From Hyaloscypha bicolor E (Eukaryota; Ascomycota; Leotiomycetes; Helotiales; Hyaloscyphaceae), in assembly GCF_002865645.1 (NCBI RefSeq), contig NW_020194693.1, positions 1,458,278 to 1,522,277 of the forward strand: DNA of 64,000 nucleotides. The letters run 5' to 3'. This document shows, one piece after another, positions 12,462 through 25,200 of the stretch. How positions within the stretch are numbered: the stretch's first letter is position 1; each line of letters begins with the position of its first letter. The notes beneath the pieces are model-generated. The model had not been told where the DNA came from and ran no database searches. It saw only the letters and a list, made by a program, of their open reading frames with translations. Position numbers and translations under genes: made by a program.

Positions 12462-14488
12462 ATATTTATATATCATTTTATTAAATAAATATATATATTG
12501 TAATATGGTTAATAGAACTTGATATCGAGGCATAATCGCATAAATAAAAAGTAACAGATTCTCTATAGATAAGCATCTGACATTATCTAGAGAAATGCCG
12601 GATATACAAATTTCCGTACTCATACTGGGCTGGTATTAACCCTTTTGGTCGCTGTGGTAAACCAGAGCTGGGGGCCTAAACGAGCCCATTTGGGAGCTAA
12701 AATGGGTTCTCAGTACATGCTCAGGCTGACTCTGCCGTGTGCTCACGTTTCTCAGGCCGATGTCAGGCAGTGTTCAGGCATGCTCAAGGATGCTCACCCT
12801 CGGCTCAGGTTAAAGCGGCGGCTGCTCAGGTCCAAACACTAAAACGGAACGAGCGAGAAAAAAAAGTCGAGTTTGACTTATCTGGTAGTCGGAGTGATTT
12901 GAAACCACTGGGCGATAATCACAATCCGATGTTGACATCGAAAAAAGATTTGAGTGACTCCTTCTAAATGAGGCAAAGCAAATGTGGTGTTCAGGGAGAC
13001 TAGTGCACATACTTATGGCTTATCAGATCAGGCTGTGAATTGTAGCATTTTGGATGCTTGGAGCCATCTCCTGTACAATCTGCAGTACTTCGGCTGCCTC
13101 TGCATCTCCGGGCCAGGAGAGCCTTGCAGCCTTTTAAGTGCAGTTGCACATTGGATTATCAAGCTCAGCAGATGCGATTATCCAATCAAGAGCTAGTCTG
13201 ACAGCCATTCTGGCAGCTATGGTGGAGAAGTGGACGAGTCAAAGGATGTGAGCAATGTTGCTGTGCCATTTTTGAAGCCTTGGCTGTGCGTCCAACGGTT
13301 TCGGGGAGTGTGGTGCCGGCATACCGCAGTTCGCGGACCAACATTTCGTATCCGATAGGAGGAAATCAGCAGGATTTGAGAAAGAAGGAACTGAAGTCGG
13401 ACGTAGGTAAGGAAGTGCAGCGAGGCTCTCCTGCAGCTTCCCCAACTGAGCCGTATTAGTTGGGGTATTGCAGCACTGTAACTAACAAGTCACAACGTTC
13501 GGCGTGTACGTAGAACGTGATCTGCTTTGCCAGCGTGACAACTGGCTTGCTGCCTATGGAATACTTTTAGCTGAGAGGCGTCCAACGACCTTGTAGAAAT
13601 CAAACCAAAGTAGCATCGCGTGATGTAGTGCAGAGCCAAGCCTGTTGACCCTTGCCACAACGTCCGAACTCGGGACTCGATTTGAATTCGCTAATCCCGG
13701 AGAGGCTGAATGTGGCCGAAGCAATATTTAGATAGACTATAGACAGTAGCCAATATACAGGGCTGGAGGTGCATTTGGTCGACAGGCTGGATTGTGTGGG
13801 CTATCTGCAGCATCTAGCTGACCTGACGAATCACAGTTACCTGCATGACGATTGGTCAGCTTCGACATCCCTTTAAGCAAGTAAGGAGGTGAGACAGCAG
13901 ACAGAGAATGACGATATCTTGTTGTGAATTGCCCTTACTAGTGTCTTTGTTATTGGGCATTTTGGCTGATTTCAATCCCTGATAGTAGCTCTTGCTAATA
14001 AGTTTAATATGGCCTGGACGGCGGACGCGGTTAGAAAGAGTGTGCATAATATAACGGGAAGAGTGCCGGAAGGGGCTGTTCTGAAATAATGCTGATCTTG
14101 GGTCAAGGCGCGGAAGAATGGGAGAGGTAGCTGAGAATAGATTTTTTGGAGGTTTGCGAGGCCCGGCGAGGTTAATGAGTGAGGTAGGGGTTTGCAGATG
14201 CGAGAGTGGAGGGAATGGATTTTTGGATGAGTTTGTAAAGATTCTAATTAGGAATAATTCCTTTCTCAAACTTATTACTTCTGTTTGGAAGTCGGTTAGT
14301 GGTCGGGTGGTGGATGCCAAGCCTTCCTGCGACAGAGGGGCGCTGTTGCAGAGAACCGTGAACAGATGTTCCAACGCGAGGCTTCCATTCTGCGGGATTT
14401 GCAAAAGTTGCATAGATTGTTCTACTAAACACGCGTTCAGCCCTAAATCAGTATAGCTTGGCCACTAAGGCACCTTAACCCTCCCTTA
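12462..14488. other. Start of gene island; no convincing gene
   Basis: About 2 kb of normal composition. The 12.70-12.84 kb part is rich in CTCAGG/CTCACG-like short repeats. Several open frames of 60-185 codons occur on both strands, but none shows family similarity, usual splice structure or codon pattern that would support a gene. The right part may hold the decayed 5' exons of the P450 pseudogene that begins near 14489. Confidence 0.4.
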
Positions 14489-16281
14489 GGCCCTACATGC
14501 CAGGTGCAACTTGCAGGAGACACTGTCGTCTTGATTTCACATCCGAAGATTGCAGAAGAACTGCTGGTCAAACGATACGTGATTTATTCTTCGAGGGTGC
14601 ATTTTCCTGCTATTTGGGGGAATAATGGTAAGGATGTGCATTACTTCAATACTTGCCTTTGATGGCCAGTGAGGTATGTATCAAGAACTTCTTGTAGAGA
14701 AAGAAAGGGCCGTATTGACGTGGGAGTTGCGTGGCAGCGGATCACAAACGCGTGAAGTTTCTCCGCCAACGGACTTGTCTTAAATAAACTGAGGGAACAG
14801 CCGGCGAAGGTGATGGCTGAACAAACGAAACGTCTGATATTAGATCTGTTTCAAGCTCCACTGGAGTTTCAACCCCTTCTTGAGGATTGCTGTGCTGGTA
14901 TATCTTCGACAATAGCGTGGGGAGATGAGAGCCTGGAAAGGCAAAAGAGACCATTACCCGCTCGGACGAGTTACTTGAAGGTATCTCGCCAGAATCAATC
15001 GAATAAGCTCTCTATTGGAAACTGATCGATATATTGGATGTTGACAATCTGTAGAATAGCTAGATACAGGAGTGTAAAAAACATAAAGGAGAGGAAGGAA
15101 TCTAAAGTACAGTTCTTATATACCCACTAGTGGGTGGCGATTTCCTCCAGTATATTATAAATCAGCCGATAAATTGGATGACTTATATATTTAGTGAGCG
15201 TTCCCTGAGCTTCCATAGTGAACCATTATTAATGAGGGTGGTGGCGAACTAAATTAGTGATTGAACCTGGTGCTGAAAGGACTGTAAAGCTAGCTAAGCT
15301 AGCTAGTTCAACACTCTCATTCTTAGAATAATTTCTTGCTTGGATACCCGGTTCCCTTCCGCCATAGCGAGTGAACGAAAATTGAAGGGCTGAGCGTGAG
15401 CGAACTTTCTGGCTTGGTCAATGGGTCCAAGGTTGAGGGGAAATTAGTGAAGATAAGGAGCAGTACTCGTGGGCGAAAGATTTTTTGAAAGATGGGACGT
15501 TGGATGAGGAAGAGAAGGCGTATATGGTGGGAATATTGTCGCTGATTAGGGTGTGCCGGAAAGTGCTTCGATTTAGGGGTTGTGTATTACCATGTTGTGG
15601 TTTCTAAAGTGGTAAAGACCTGGACAGGAAGATATCGATGCTGTCTGTGGGGAGGGAATGCCGAGTACGGGAGATGTTCAGAAACTGCCTGTGGTGAGAG
15701 CGATCCTGAGCAAGGTATTAAGGTGGCGGGCTCCGGTGCCGTTTGGTAGTGTTCAATAATTCTGTAATTACAATTCTTCCTAACTGAATAAGGTGTTCTT
15801 CATATGCTAGAGCAGGATTATATATAGGATGGGCATCATATTGCGAAAGGCAGTTTGTGTTTTGCTCTCGAGTAGTAGGTCTCTTGAGTTCTCTTATTCT
15901 ACTTTAACCATATCCAGGGCGATCAATCAAGATGAAGCTTCATATTCTGATACAGAGAACTATAAGCCTGAGAGTTGACTAAAGCTGTTATACCCGACAT
16001 ATAGAGAACCCTTGATCCGATATCCGGGAGTCGGGAATCATTTCGATTTCAGTTTGGGACGGCGAATGTGTGGTTAGGTTGGACTTAGCGAACCCGTGAA
16101 CATGACCATTATTGTTTCACTACTGTGGATCTGTACCGCCCAAAAGAATATTAATAGCAGAATAGGTTGTAGATTGAGTCGTCTTGGATGGATTATGGTC
16201 CATTTGATTGTACCGCCGAACCCTTGTCCATTGGACATCAAACCACGAGGTGAGTGGAGGATCAAGGTTTTGTCTTCTTAA
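14489..16281 (+). pseudogene. Cytochrome P450 pseudogene (microsomal, fungal OrdA-like)
   Basis: P450 segments occur in the right order on the plus strand but in shifting frames. They are GPTCQVQLAGDTVVLIS from 14489, a helix-C/D-like part ending TIAWGDE (about 14895-14925), a LAWIPGSLPP-like part near 15340, a helix-I-like part near 15500-15560, EDIDAVCG then LRWRAPVPFG (15718-15745), DGHHIAKGS (near 15850), PTYREPL (near 15992) and the haem loop FSLGRRMC with cysteine codon at 16069-16071. The C-terminus ends at a stop near 16281. Two introns can still be seen, 15746-15792 and 15875-15917, with GT...AG ends; the first has a CTAAC-like branch point. In-frame stops include two at expected Trp codons (TGG to TAG or TGA) and at least one frameshift near 14930. 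The 5' exons were not found. P450s of this type are ER-bound monooxygenases; substrate is unknown. The gene is clearly dead. Confidence 0.85.
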
Positions 16282-16838
16282 TATATATGCAAAAATCCAA
16301 AGAGATATTGTGGCAGCCAGGCAGGAGATGAAGAGAAAACTGAGCAAACTCCTTTCTCGTTCGGCCCAAACTTTCTTGTCATTTTTTTTTGAGATACGTG
16401 AGCAAAGAAAGACATGCATTCATTCTTCCCACTTTCATTTGAGGTGTAACTTATTATATAGTATTAGAAAGCCATCTAATTATATTACAGGGTTGGTCCT
16501 CGACCAGTTCACCTTTCTTTTATTATCAAAGTTTATATATAGGTGTGTGATCGCGGGGTTTTCGTGCGTTTAGCAACCAGCGCTCTTGAAGATAGCGGGC
16601 TTCAGCATGAATATCGCTAAATTTATAACACCGAATCGCTAATTTTCGAATATGGGCATAATGACTTCAAAACAGAAATCTAACATTACTAATACTTTGG
16701 AATGAAACAGTCGTCTACTCTACACGAGTCGAGCCAGTTATCAAAGTTATTAACCATGGTGGATTGAACAACATTATCCTCTCAAATAGTCTTCCTATGA
16801 TCCTATCTTGAGAGTTGCCTTCAAGCCCAGCTTTTCTT
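16282..16838. other. Intergenic, between converging pseudogenes
   Basis: Separates the P450 relic (+) from the zinc-cluster regulator (-). Open frames here overlap the P450 tail and show no similarity. Nothing else seen. Confidence 0.5.
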
Positions 16839-19085
16839 CTAATCCTCCGATACTACCGTAAAGCCTCCCTGCTCGAGCTTTGTACCGGTGGCAACTGATG
16901 GGAGTCCTTGGGTAGGGAAAGGCGAGAACAGAAAGTGATCCTTTGAAGATAGCACCGGTTGTATGCTTTGTAGCGTCTGCAAGATGCTAGTATCAGGGGA
17001 GAATTGGTCGGGTGTTGCGGAAGACAAACGATAAAAGTCTGTTAAATCTCGGTTGCTAGTGCTGAAGGAAACGTCAGCATCCCAGACGTATGCCAGGTAT
17101 CGAAGGGCATCAATGGCTCGCAGAGCAAACGCATGACATTTGGCCATTTCTTCTAGATCCGAGATTCCCTGCAGCAGTTTCCCTCTCACTTCAGAGTTCG
17201 AAGGATCGGTTTTGACTGCGACTAGATGGATGATAGCAGAGATCAAGACGAAGTAAGGCACAAATGACGGTGTAAGTCGCAGCGTGTAAAGACTCGCGTA
17301 AGATTTGACGATGCCAGTGACTGCATTGGCTGCTTGATTACACACATCTCGTGGCAAGACACCAAATGTGGTGAGTTTCAAATTGATGAATGGTTGGAAG
17401 AGCAGGAGCGTGGCAGAGTGGTAAAATAGACTAGAAACTTGAAATTAGTATTAACCAAGGAGTTTGATGGGGGTGACTTACTGCGCAAACAACACTGCCG
17501 GCGTGAAATTTTGCCCAAGTCGAAGGCTCTCAGGCATTGTATCGTACCAATGGATGTAGTGATTGTACAACTCAACCAAGGCTCCACTAGTGATTTCAGA
17601 GCCTGGAGTGTACAGAGTATAAAGCGCGTTATGAACCCTTTCCGAAAGTTCGCAGAACGTTGTGTACACGGTTCGGAGATTGGAAGGCTGAGAGAATTGT
17701 CGATCTAGTGGTGCTCCTTGAAAGAGATATCAGCTCCCTTGTGCCCAACTATGATTCTCTTATCGCGCCTTACCGCCGTCGGTGTAAGGAACCCATAAAG
17801 CTTCTTCTACGCGTTGTATGATAGCTGGCTTGGCTGGAAGCTTGATTTGCTGGGAAAGTTGCGGGAGAGAGCCTGTACAAAGTGAAAGCATCCTGTACAC
17901 AACGAGTTAGTTACCATAGATCTGAAGTGGCAGCTGGAGAGGGGTTTATTAGCCTTACTCGTTCAACGATAAGGCGCCCCAGAAGGTTGCTTTATAAACC
18001 GACTTCTCGGAGTCATCACCATCGACATCGTCATATGTGCTTTCTAAATGCAATCCCATCTCGACAGCCAGCCGTATTGACTGCCCGGAGAGGAAACTAC
18101 TTTCGCTAATGCGGCCACAGCTAGCTTCGCGAATCGACATTACCCCAGGGCTTGAACCGTGGTCAATACATGACGATCAGTTTTTTTGTAGAGGAGTCTC
18201 AGAGCTTCCGTGAAGAAAGTATCGCCAGCCGTTGTTCGATCATGGGGGTCATGTAGAATATTAGGTCTATCCGAGAAGCGACAGGCCAGCGCTAGAAGAG
18301 CATTGACTAGCAATGAAGAGCAATATCTAGTGTTTCCCTTCCTATAATCTTCCATGAAATGCTCTTTACTAACCGTCGCGAATATCGGATACTCCCATCA
18401 GAAGTATAATGCCAGCAAATGCTCTACCAAGGCTCCGTCAGATGTGACCGCCGTCCAAGATTCATTGTGATGCCTCGGACTATGGTGTCTCAAGAGATCC
18501 TGGCAATCTGTTTGATCCCCCAAGAGCATCTGCTGTCCATAACCTATAGCTGACTCGATGCCGCTCTGAGTTGGTGCCTATTTGTGCCAGTCGCCGAAGA
18601 CTGGGGGTGAATGACATGCAGTAGAAGGAACCGTGAAGCATGGTGTCGAGCCCGCCATGTCCTGTAGACGATCATGTACTGAGTAATTTGAGGCTGAGGG
18701 GGATGCAAAATTTTCCATTGTTCTGGAGATGCTTTCAAGCGACTCTCCGTTTCGCAGCCGATCCAGGATGTCCACTGAATTATCCGAAGACAGTGCATCA
18801 AGTATTCTGTTAGTGCGCTTTTGATCTTCTCTAAGTCGCTGAATCTCTGACCTCATCTCTTCTTTGGATTGTCTAACAGGCACATCATAACTACATTCTG
18901 TGACATTTTGAGAGACACATCTCCCACACGGCGTTTCCCCGTCACACTGGAGATAGCAAGAACAGTCAGTATGATCACTGTTAAGAAGGTCACCATACCT
19001 TAGCCTTCCTCTTTCGGCATTCCACACAAGCATTTGGCGTAACAAATCCGATTCCTCGCCGTCTCCTTGATGTACCTGCATCCAT
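16839..19085 (-). pseudogene. Zn2Cys6 transcription factor, NirA/NIT-4-like, with broken reading frame
   Basis: Likely start is the ATG at 19085. Five exons fit: 19085-18999, 18946-17959, 17892-17774, 17716-17482 and 17430-16839, with introns of 52, 66, 57 and 51 nt bearing GTATGG or GTAAGG/GTAAGT donors. The N-terminus has a zinc cluster, C20-x2-C23-x6-C30-x5-C36-x2-C39-x7-C47, split by intron 1, followed by a short helical linker (EEMRSEIQRLREDQ). Exons 2-5 match the fungal-specific regulator domain, with landmarks such as EHLLALYF, LVNALLALACRFSD, SGQSIRLAVEMGLH and LPRDVC. Exon 2 is interrupted three times: TAG at 18578-18576, TGA at about 18385 in the conserved YF-stop-WEYP (other members usually have Cys there), and a one-base loss in the G run at 18143-18146. 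No alternative introns remove these without deleting conserved sequence. NirA/NIT-4 relatives activate nitrogen or other catabolic genes; its targets are unknown. The frameshift could be an assembly error, the two stops less easily. Confidence 0.82.
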
Positions 19086-20445
19086 AGCCACTTGTTCGCC
19101 AGCTAGAATAGGACTACACTCAGAGAATTCTAGTCCAAACTGATAGCCAGAAATAGATGGTACAGTATAAAAAGAAGGTAGAAGAGGAGTTAAATCTGGA
19201 CAATTATCACGGGATGGGACGAGGTGAGGGAGTGGTTGCCTCGGGTGGTATTGTACTACTATCCCCCCCCTTGAATAATTACGAGTGGGTCCTTTGGTAA
19301 CGCCACACTGAAACTTCGTCAGTATCCCCGAATTAGGAAATATCAGGTGCTTTCGAGAGCCGCTATTCGCTATAGACCCTCGATTGCGTGCCTTTAGTGG
19401 TGTGAATCGTGGCATGAGAGTGTGGCGAATATTGGACTCACTCGAAATTGTTCATGGGGGGGATAGTAGCATGGGCATGCTTGTGGCAAATGGAGTGGCG
19501 TGGTTCTCGATATCGAAAGGCAAAATGCCATGCCCACTCTTGGGATACCGAGGGATTCCCATCTCTGGAGCGGGATGCGTGGGGTTTCAAATTTGGTTTC
19601 TTGGTGGGCCGCCAAGGTCCATATATTTTCTAACGAAGCGCCGGAGGTATGTCCGGATCTCGAAAAAGGAGGCCATAAGCGAAAAAAAAGGCGGCCGCCC
19701 GCCTTTTCTGGGAGAAGTACTGTATTGTGTGTGGCAGGCTTCCATTTACAACGGTCAATACGTACCGGAGGACCTACCCGACCTTTTGTAGCACCAGTTT
19801 GGGAGGCTGTTTAGAGTCTAATGTTGGTTTGTCGTGTCAGTCACGATACATTTTTGAATCTGCTCAGCCGAAACAGCGATGACGTCATAAACTACTCTAA
19901 CAGTGTCATCGAAGCCTCGAAGCCCCGCTTTCTATCAGCAGACTGCATTAAGAGCCAAGACATCAAAGAATTTGACATTTCAATTGGCGCAATCTACAAG
20001 GGACATGCAGACCCCGGTCCTTGTCCTCATCTGTAGAAAAGGAGGGAAAAGGATGATTTATATGGAATCGTCATACCAAGTCACGGCATGCTTCAAGGTA
20101 TTGGTCAGATCCAGGTTCCAATATCCAATTAGCGTTCACCAATGACTGAAGGATGTCTGGAGCTTCGTCTGCTGACCAGTGACATGGGATTTATGGCAAC
20201 AATGCGAAATTTAAGTAGATTCTACCGGGCAGATTTCTTATATTCTCACTTCAGACAGAAGTAAATAAACGTTGACGTTAATTGTGGTGACGTCAAAGTT
20301 TTGACCATCCAACGCTTTGAATTTCTTCACCGGAGGCCCCCTCTCCCCTCCGCACCAACCTTACATCTTCCACAATTTTCTCCAGTACAGTATTACGAAC
20401 AGCCATTCCGACCTCTTCCATAACCGTAAGAAATCTCACATCAGC
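19086..20445. promoter_or_regulatory. Divergent intergenic region
   Basis: About 1.36 kb between the zinc-cluster gene (-) and the DUF2231 gene (+). It holds a C8 run near 19262, TGACGTCA at 19878-19885 and GTGACGTCAA near 20286. These two CRE/ATF-like sites could bind bZIP factors upstream of the DUF2231 gene (inference). Open frames of up to 135 codons lack family similarity. Confidence 0.45.
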
Positions 20446-21185
20446 ATGTCGGATATTGCGAAGAAGTGCTACGAGGCGGTTGGCCTTGGTAGATTCGGCT
20501 CCAACAGGTTTGTTTTACCCACCCGTCCGTTTTCTTATTTCTCAAGGCTACGAACTTCTTCGACTCAACCATTGCTCGTTATACTAATGCCGTGTCCTGT
20601 ACAGCCACCCGATCCATCCTGCCACAGTGCACTTCCCACTCGCCTTCCTCACGCTCGCCAACGGTCTCAACCTTCTGTATGGCATCGTGCTCTACTTCTC
20701 CAGCAATCCATTCTTCTCCCGCGACCAAGAGAACCTCGGCACGCTCTCCATCCTAGGCTACGCTTCTAATGTGCTGGGTATCATTACTTCGATCCCGGCC
20801 GTACTCACGGGAGGCGCGGAATTATATGCGATGATTCAAAGCAATGGATTATATCAGACGAGCGAGAAAGGGGAGAAGACTCTGGTGCCGAAGGTCAAGA
20901 TTGCTCTTATGCATGTGAGTGTTTTGCCTGTTTTTTTGGGTTGTGAGAGTTGTCATTGACACCGTACAGGCTGGTCTCAATGACCTCGTCGTCGCAGGCG
21001 CGGTGTTTAATTGGCTGCAAGAGCGGAATGTCGCTGATTATCAACCAGCCGGCTACCAGGTCGTGATGAGTGCAATTCTTATGGCTATCCAGACGTATGC
21101 CGCGTATCTTGGTGGAGATCTGATCTATGCACACGGTGTAGGCGTGCAGCGCATGGGAGAAGCTGCGAAGGAGAAGCAGCAGTAG
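20446..21185 (+). CDS. DUF2231-like four-helix membrane protein
   Basis: Three exons: 20446-20507, 20605-20914 and 20970-21185. Introns of 97 and 55 nt have GTTTGT...ACAG and GTGAGT...ACAG ends; intron 1 carries an ACTAAT branch-like site. The product is 195 aa, from ATG at 20446 to TAG at 21183. Just after exon 1 comes HPIHPATVHFPLAF, the N-terminal signature of the DUF2231 family. Four hydrophobic segments follow, at about residues 32-52, 72-100, 122-142 and 157-177, with the fourth ending in a YLGGDLIYAHG motif. The family's function is not established; it is an integral membrane protein, sometimes linked to haem or redox partners in bacteria. The reading frame is intact across both splice joins. 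Two CRE-like sites lie upstream. Convergent with the 3' fragment of the broken NmrA-like gene, 246 bp away. Confidence 0.88.
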
Positions 21186-21431
21186 TGTGGAAATGAATAA
21201 TAGGAGATCGGTGTTTCGCCAGTTACGAAATTCTGATTGGGTGAGTGAATTCTTCGTCTGAATCTGGTGGTTTCTTGCGTGGCTGGTGTTTGCGCTGTCG
21301 TTTGGTATTTTTTGGGAAGCTATGGGAAGTAAGCAAAATGTGCGCCAACTTGGATGGAAGGAGGACGACCGAAACAAAAGAAACCTTTCCAAGCCAATCT
21401 ATTACCGGCAAGCTTCTCTATCATTCTACTG

Positions 21432-21519
21432 CTACGCCTTCTTCAACGGACCCCTCCAACCTGTTCTCTGCAAAAACTTCTCCCAGCTTAATGCTTGAAC
21501 ACCCATCTCTCTCCGAGCC
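21432..21519 (-). pseudogene. NmrA-like gene, 3' fragment
   Basis: Last coding piece of the gene split by two transposons. Read on the minus strand it continues the frame from fragment 29480-29637 and ends REMGVQALSWEKFLQRTGWR...KKA, then TAG at 21434-21432. The hAT element begins immediately at 21520. Bases 21512-21519 (TCCGAGCC) are the target-site copy and also encode part of QQAR. No intron seen. It is the C-terminal tail of an NAD(P)-binding NmrA-like protein. Confidence 0.85.
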
Positions 21520-21950
21520 CAGTGTGGGCAAAAACTACTCAAGCTACTCTAGAGTAGTTTTGAGTAGAGTAGAGTAGAGTTTGAGTAGCGTAATATGGTA
21601 CTTGAGTAGAGTAGAGTAACTGAAGAGTAGTCACGTGCAAGTCACGTAAATATAATAAATTAATATTTATTTAATTATTAACAAATAAATAGGATATATA
21701 TTAAGCAGCACTATATAATTTAAGCTAGAGCTTATATAAGGCTACTTAAATACTACTTTTCTTCTATAAAAACCAGATTTCCCTCCTCGAAATCTTTCTT
21801 TTCCTGCTTTTTTTTCTTCTTTTACTTCTTCTAATTCGTCTTTAAATAACCCCCAGCTTTTTAAGTAAGATATTATCTTAATAGTACTCTTATTAAGTCT
21901 ATTATATAATTTAAATAATAAGAGTACCTTAAGAGAAGAGTTTGCCCTTA

Positions 21951-22259
21951 TGTGAGGCACTTAATAGCAGGGTAATACACAAGTAGTTAAGGTAAGTAAG
22001 CTATAGAGTGACGCTTGCAAGTGTAACTAATTCCAAGAATTAATTCTAATAAAAGACTAATTAATACCCTTTTCCAAAGCTAGAAGTATCTCCCTATATA
22101 TTCCCTAGTATTTAGCCAAGCATGCGAAGCCCTTTACTTAACTAGGAAATGCGAGCTAATACGATCCGTATAATTCTAATTACAAGCTTTATCCAAAATA
22201 GGGAACTAGATCCATAATATCTAATACCTATCTATACGCCATTATGTATGCCTATTATA
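21951..22259 (-). repeat. 3' LTR of Gypsy copy A
   Basis: 309 bp, matching 28631-28939 throughout. Its ends on the plus strand are TGTGAGGCAC and CCTATTATA (RIP variant of CCCATTACA). Differences from its partner are almost all transitions. Confidence 0.9.
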
Positions 22260-25200
22260 TTAACTCCTCCTCTGGGCCCTTATCTATAAGAGGCCTGAGA
22301 AAACTATAAATAGCTTTATAAATAATCTCCTGAAACTTTCCCGGCTATTAGTTCTCCCTAAAAATTTCCCATAATTACCCCATTATTATACCAGGTAATA
22401 GGATTAAGGATATAGTTTACTAACCCTGCCTAGTTAACTCGCAAATTACCTCTGGCAATTCCCTCTCGTAAAAGTAATACGGATATAGTATATACTATTA
22501 GATATAAAGCTCTTCCGGTCTCCTAATTAGTTCGTAAATCCTAACTTAGCCTCTATTCGCAAATAAATTATTACTCTATAGGCCCAAGAGCTTAGAAAAG
22601 TTAATCCAATCTTCTAATTTATTTATAAATTCTTTCTTTAGAATTTTCTGGGTATTTCTGGTATAGAATTAGTTCCGAGTTTATAATTACTATTTAGGGA
22701 GAGGGTATTATAAAAAGGCCTCTCTTTTCCCACTAACTAATCTTCTCTTTCCTTAACTATAATACTATATCCAGCTTCTTCTTGTTCCTTACCTTCCTTT
22801 TTTAAGCCTTCTTTAAGCTCCTTTAAGCTTCTTTAAGCTTTATTTAAGCTTTATTTAAGCTTTATTTAAGTTCTCTTTTAATTTCTTCTTTTATTTCTTT
22901 ATTTATTAAGATAAATACTTCTCTTAATACTTATTAGCCTATTACTACTTATTTAGCTAATATTTTCATATTCTTAATTTATTCTTATTATTTTTAATAT
23001 TTCAAGAATATTACTAAGTTTCCTAATCTTACTTATATTAAGAGTAATAATTACTTAATATATAATTATTACTATTCTAAAAATAAGAAATATAATTCTA
23101 TAAGTTATAATTTCCTTTATTTATTTCTTATTCTAATACTATTTAAGGTTTTTTAAGTATATATAATATAATTAAATTATTTTCTTTAAGCTATTAATAT
23201 ATATAAGCATTTTCTCTATTCTTTATTTAAAAGAAAAAAGGCTATTATTACTCTTTTTTTATACTAAATAATATATATTTCTTATATTAAAACTATTATT
23301 TAAGGCTAATAAATTCCCCTAATAATCTAAGAAATAGGTTAAGTAATTCTTATTAGCTTAGTATAAATATAAAGTATTTTTAATAATATAATTAATATTT
23401 TTTAGTATTAAGTAAGCTTATTTCTTTCTCGTTTTTTACTAATAGCTAATAGCTTTATAGGCTAATTTATTACTTATTTCTCAAAAAAAATCCTAATAAG
23501 AATAATAATAAAAATAATAAAGAATAATTATAAGAATAGAGTATTTATAGAATATAGAAATTAGAGTTTTTAAAGTTCTTAATAATTTTTATATAGTTTT
23601 TCTAAGAATAAATATATGATTTTTAATAGTTTCCTAATAAAAGTATTTATCTTTTATATTTTTATTTAGCTAATAGTATTATAATATTACTCTTCTCTAA
23701 GTATTCTTATAATTCTTAAATTATATTCTCTAGATTACTTAGTAGTTCTTATATATTATTTATTAGTAAATAGCTTTTCTAATAAATAAAATACTTTTTT
23801 TTTTCTGCCTTTCCTATAGGCTATAATAAATTTTACCTCGAATTTTTTTTTATTCTTAATCTTAACTAGTTCTAGTTTTACTATAGTATTAGCTTGCGAG
23901 TATTATAGTTTCAAGAAAAAAACGTGAAAAATATTATAAATCTAATATAATAATAGTAATTTCAAGTAATATATCTATTTATATATTCCTATAATTTTCA
24001 GAATTTTAAAAAAGCCGAGATATTTATTTACTAGCTTTATACTAGGTTATAGCTATTAAATATTCTTTATTATATATATTAAATTCCTTATTAATATATT
24101 TCTTATTATAATACTTTTTTTATATATTTACTATTTCTTATTATTATTTCTCTAGTACTTTCTATTTTACTTAAATTCTTTATATTTTTTCCTATATTAC
24201 TAGTATTCTTTTTTCTAGAATATTATCCTTAATATATAGTTTAATACTAGAATAAAATCCATATAATATATAAAATAAAAAAATTCCTATTATTAAATAT
24301 ATAAAATTATTATATATGAATTTTATAAGAGAAAGCTTTATTACCTAGTTATCTTACTAGTAGCTAGTATAGTACCTCAAGTACTATTTTAGAGTTTGGT
24401 TTAGATTCTCTATTTATTTATTAGTTTACAAGTGAAATACTATATTTAGCTATTATTAAACTTTTAAGTAAAAGTATAGACTTAACTAGAACTTACTTAT
24501 AAAAACAGATTCTTTATTAGAGATTATATCTATAGGTATACTAAAGTCTTTAATAATATAATACATAAATAGCTCTACTAATTCAGGAGCCGAGATTTCC
24601 TTAGTAGTCGGAATATATTATACTATTTTTATATATCTATTAATAATAATAAGTATAGAATTATATATTTTACTATAAAATCTAGAAAGAAATAGCCCTA
24701 TAATAAAGTTTATAGTAATTTCTTATTATGGCTTAAAGGAAAGAGGAAATAAACTAAGTATATTATATAATAGATATTTCTTTATCTTAGTTTATTAATA
24801 TATAGGGCAAGTTTTAATATAGTCTTTTATGTTTTTTTTTTATACTTTACTAGAAGTATTTTCTCTAGAAAATCTCTAGTATCTTATTAGTACTAAAATA
24901 CTTATTTATAAAATTATTATAATTAGCTTATAGTAATTTTTTTGTAAGAGCCGGCTTATTTAATATATAAATAGTATTCTAATATCTTAATAATCTAGAT
25001 ATATTAAGTTTCCAAGTTTTAATAGCTTTAGTAAAGATCTTTTTTAAGAACTATTTATATTACTAGTATTATACTAATAGATTAAGCCTTTAGTACTATA
25101 ATAGTAATTTAAGTAATATTTCTTTATTTTCCTTATATACTATTTTAGACCTAGCTATTTATATAACTAGAATCCTTAGTATATACTATTTATAACTAGC

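Noticed and set aside
13856..14413. 185-codon minus-strand open frame
   Set aside because: Low-complexity text without family similarity, overlapped by an equally open plus-strand frame; no splice or start context to support it.
18360..18600. Hidden introns that would remove the stops in the regulator
   Set aside because: No good donor/acceptor pair spans the TAG, and candidates spanning the TGA would delete strongly conserved residues.
19384..19814. Overlapping plus-strand frames upstream of the regulator gene
   Set aside because: No similarity, and the other strand is also open; more likely promoter or leader sequence.
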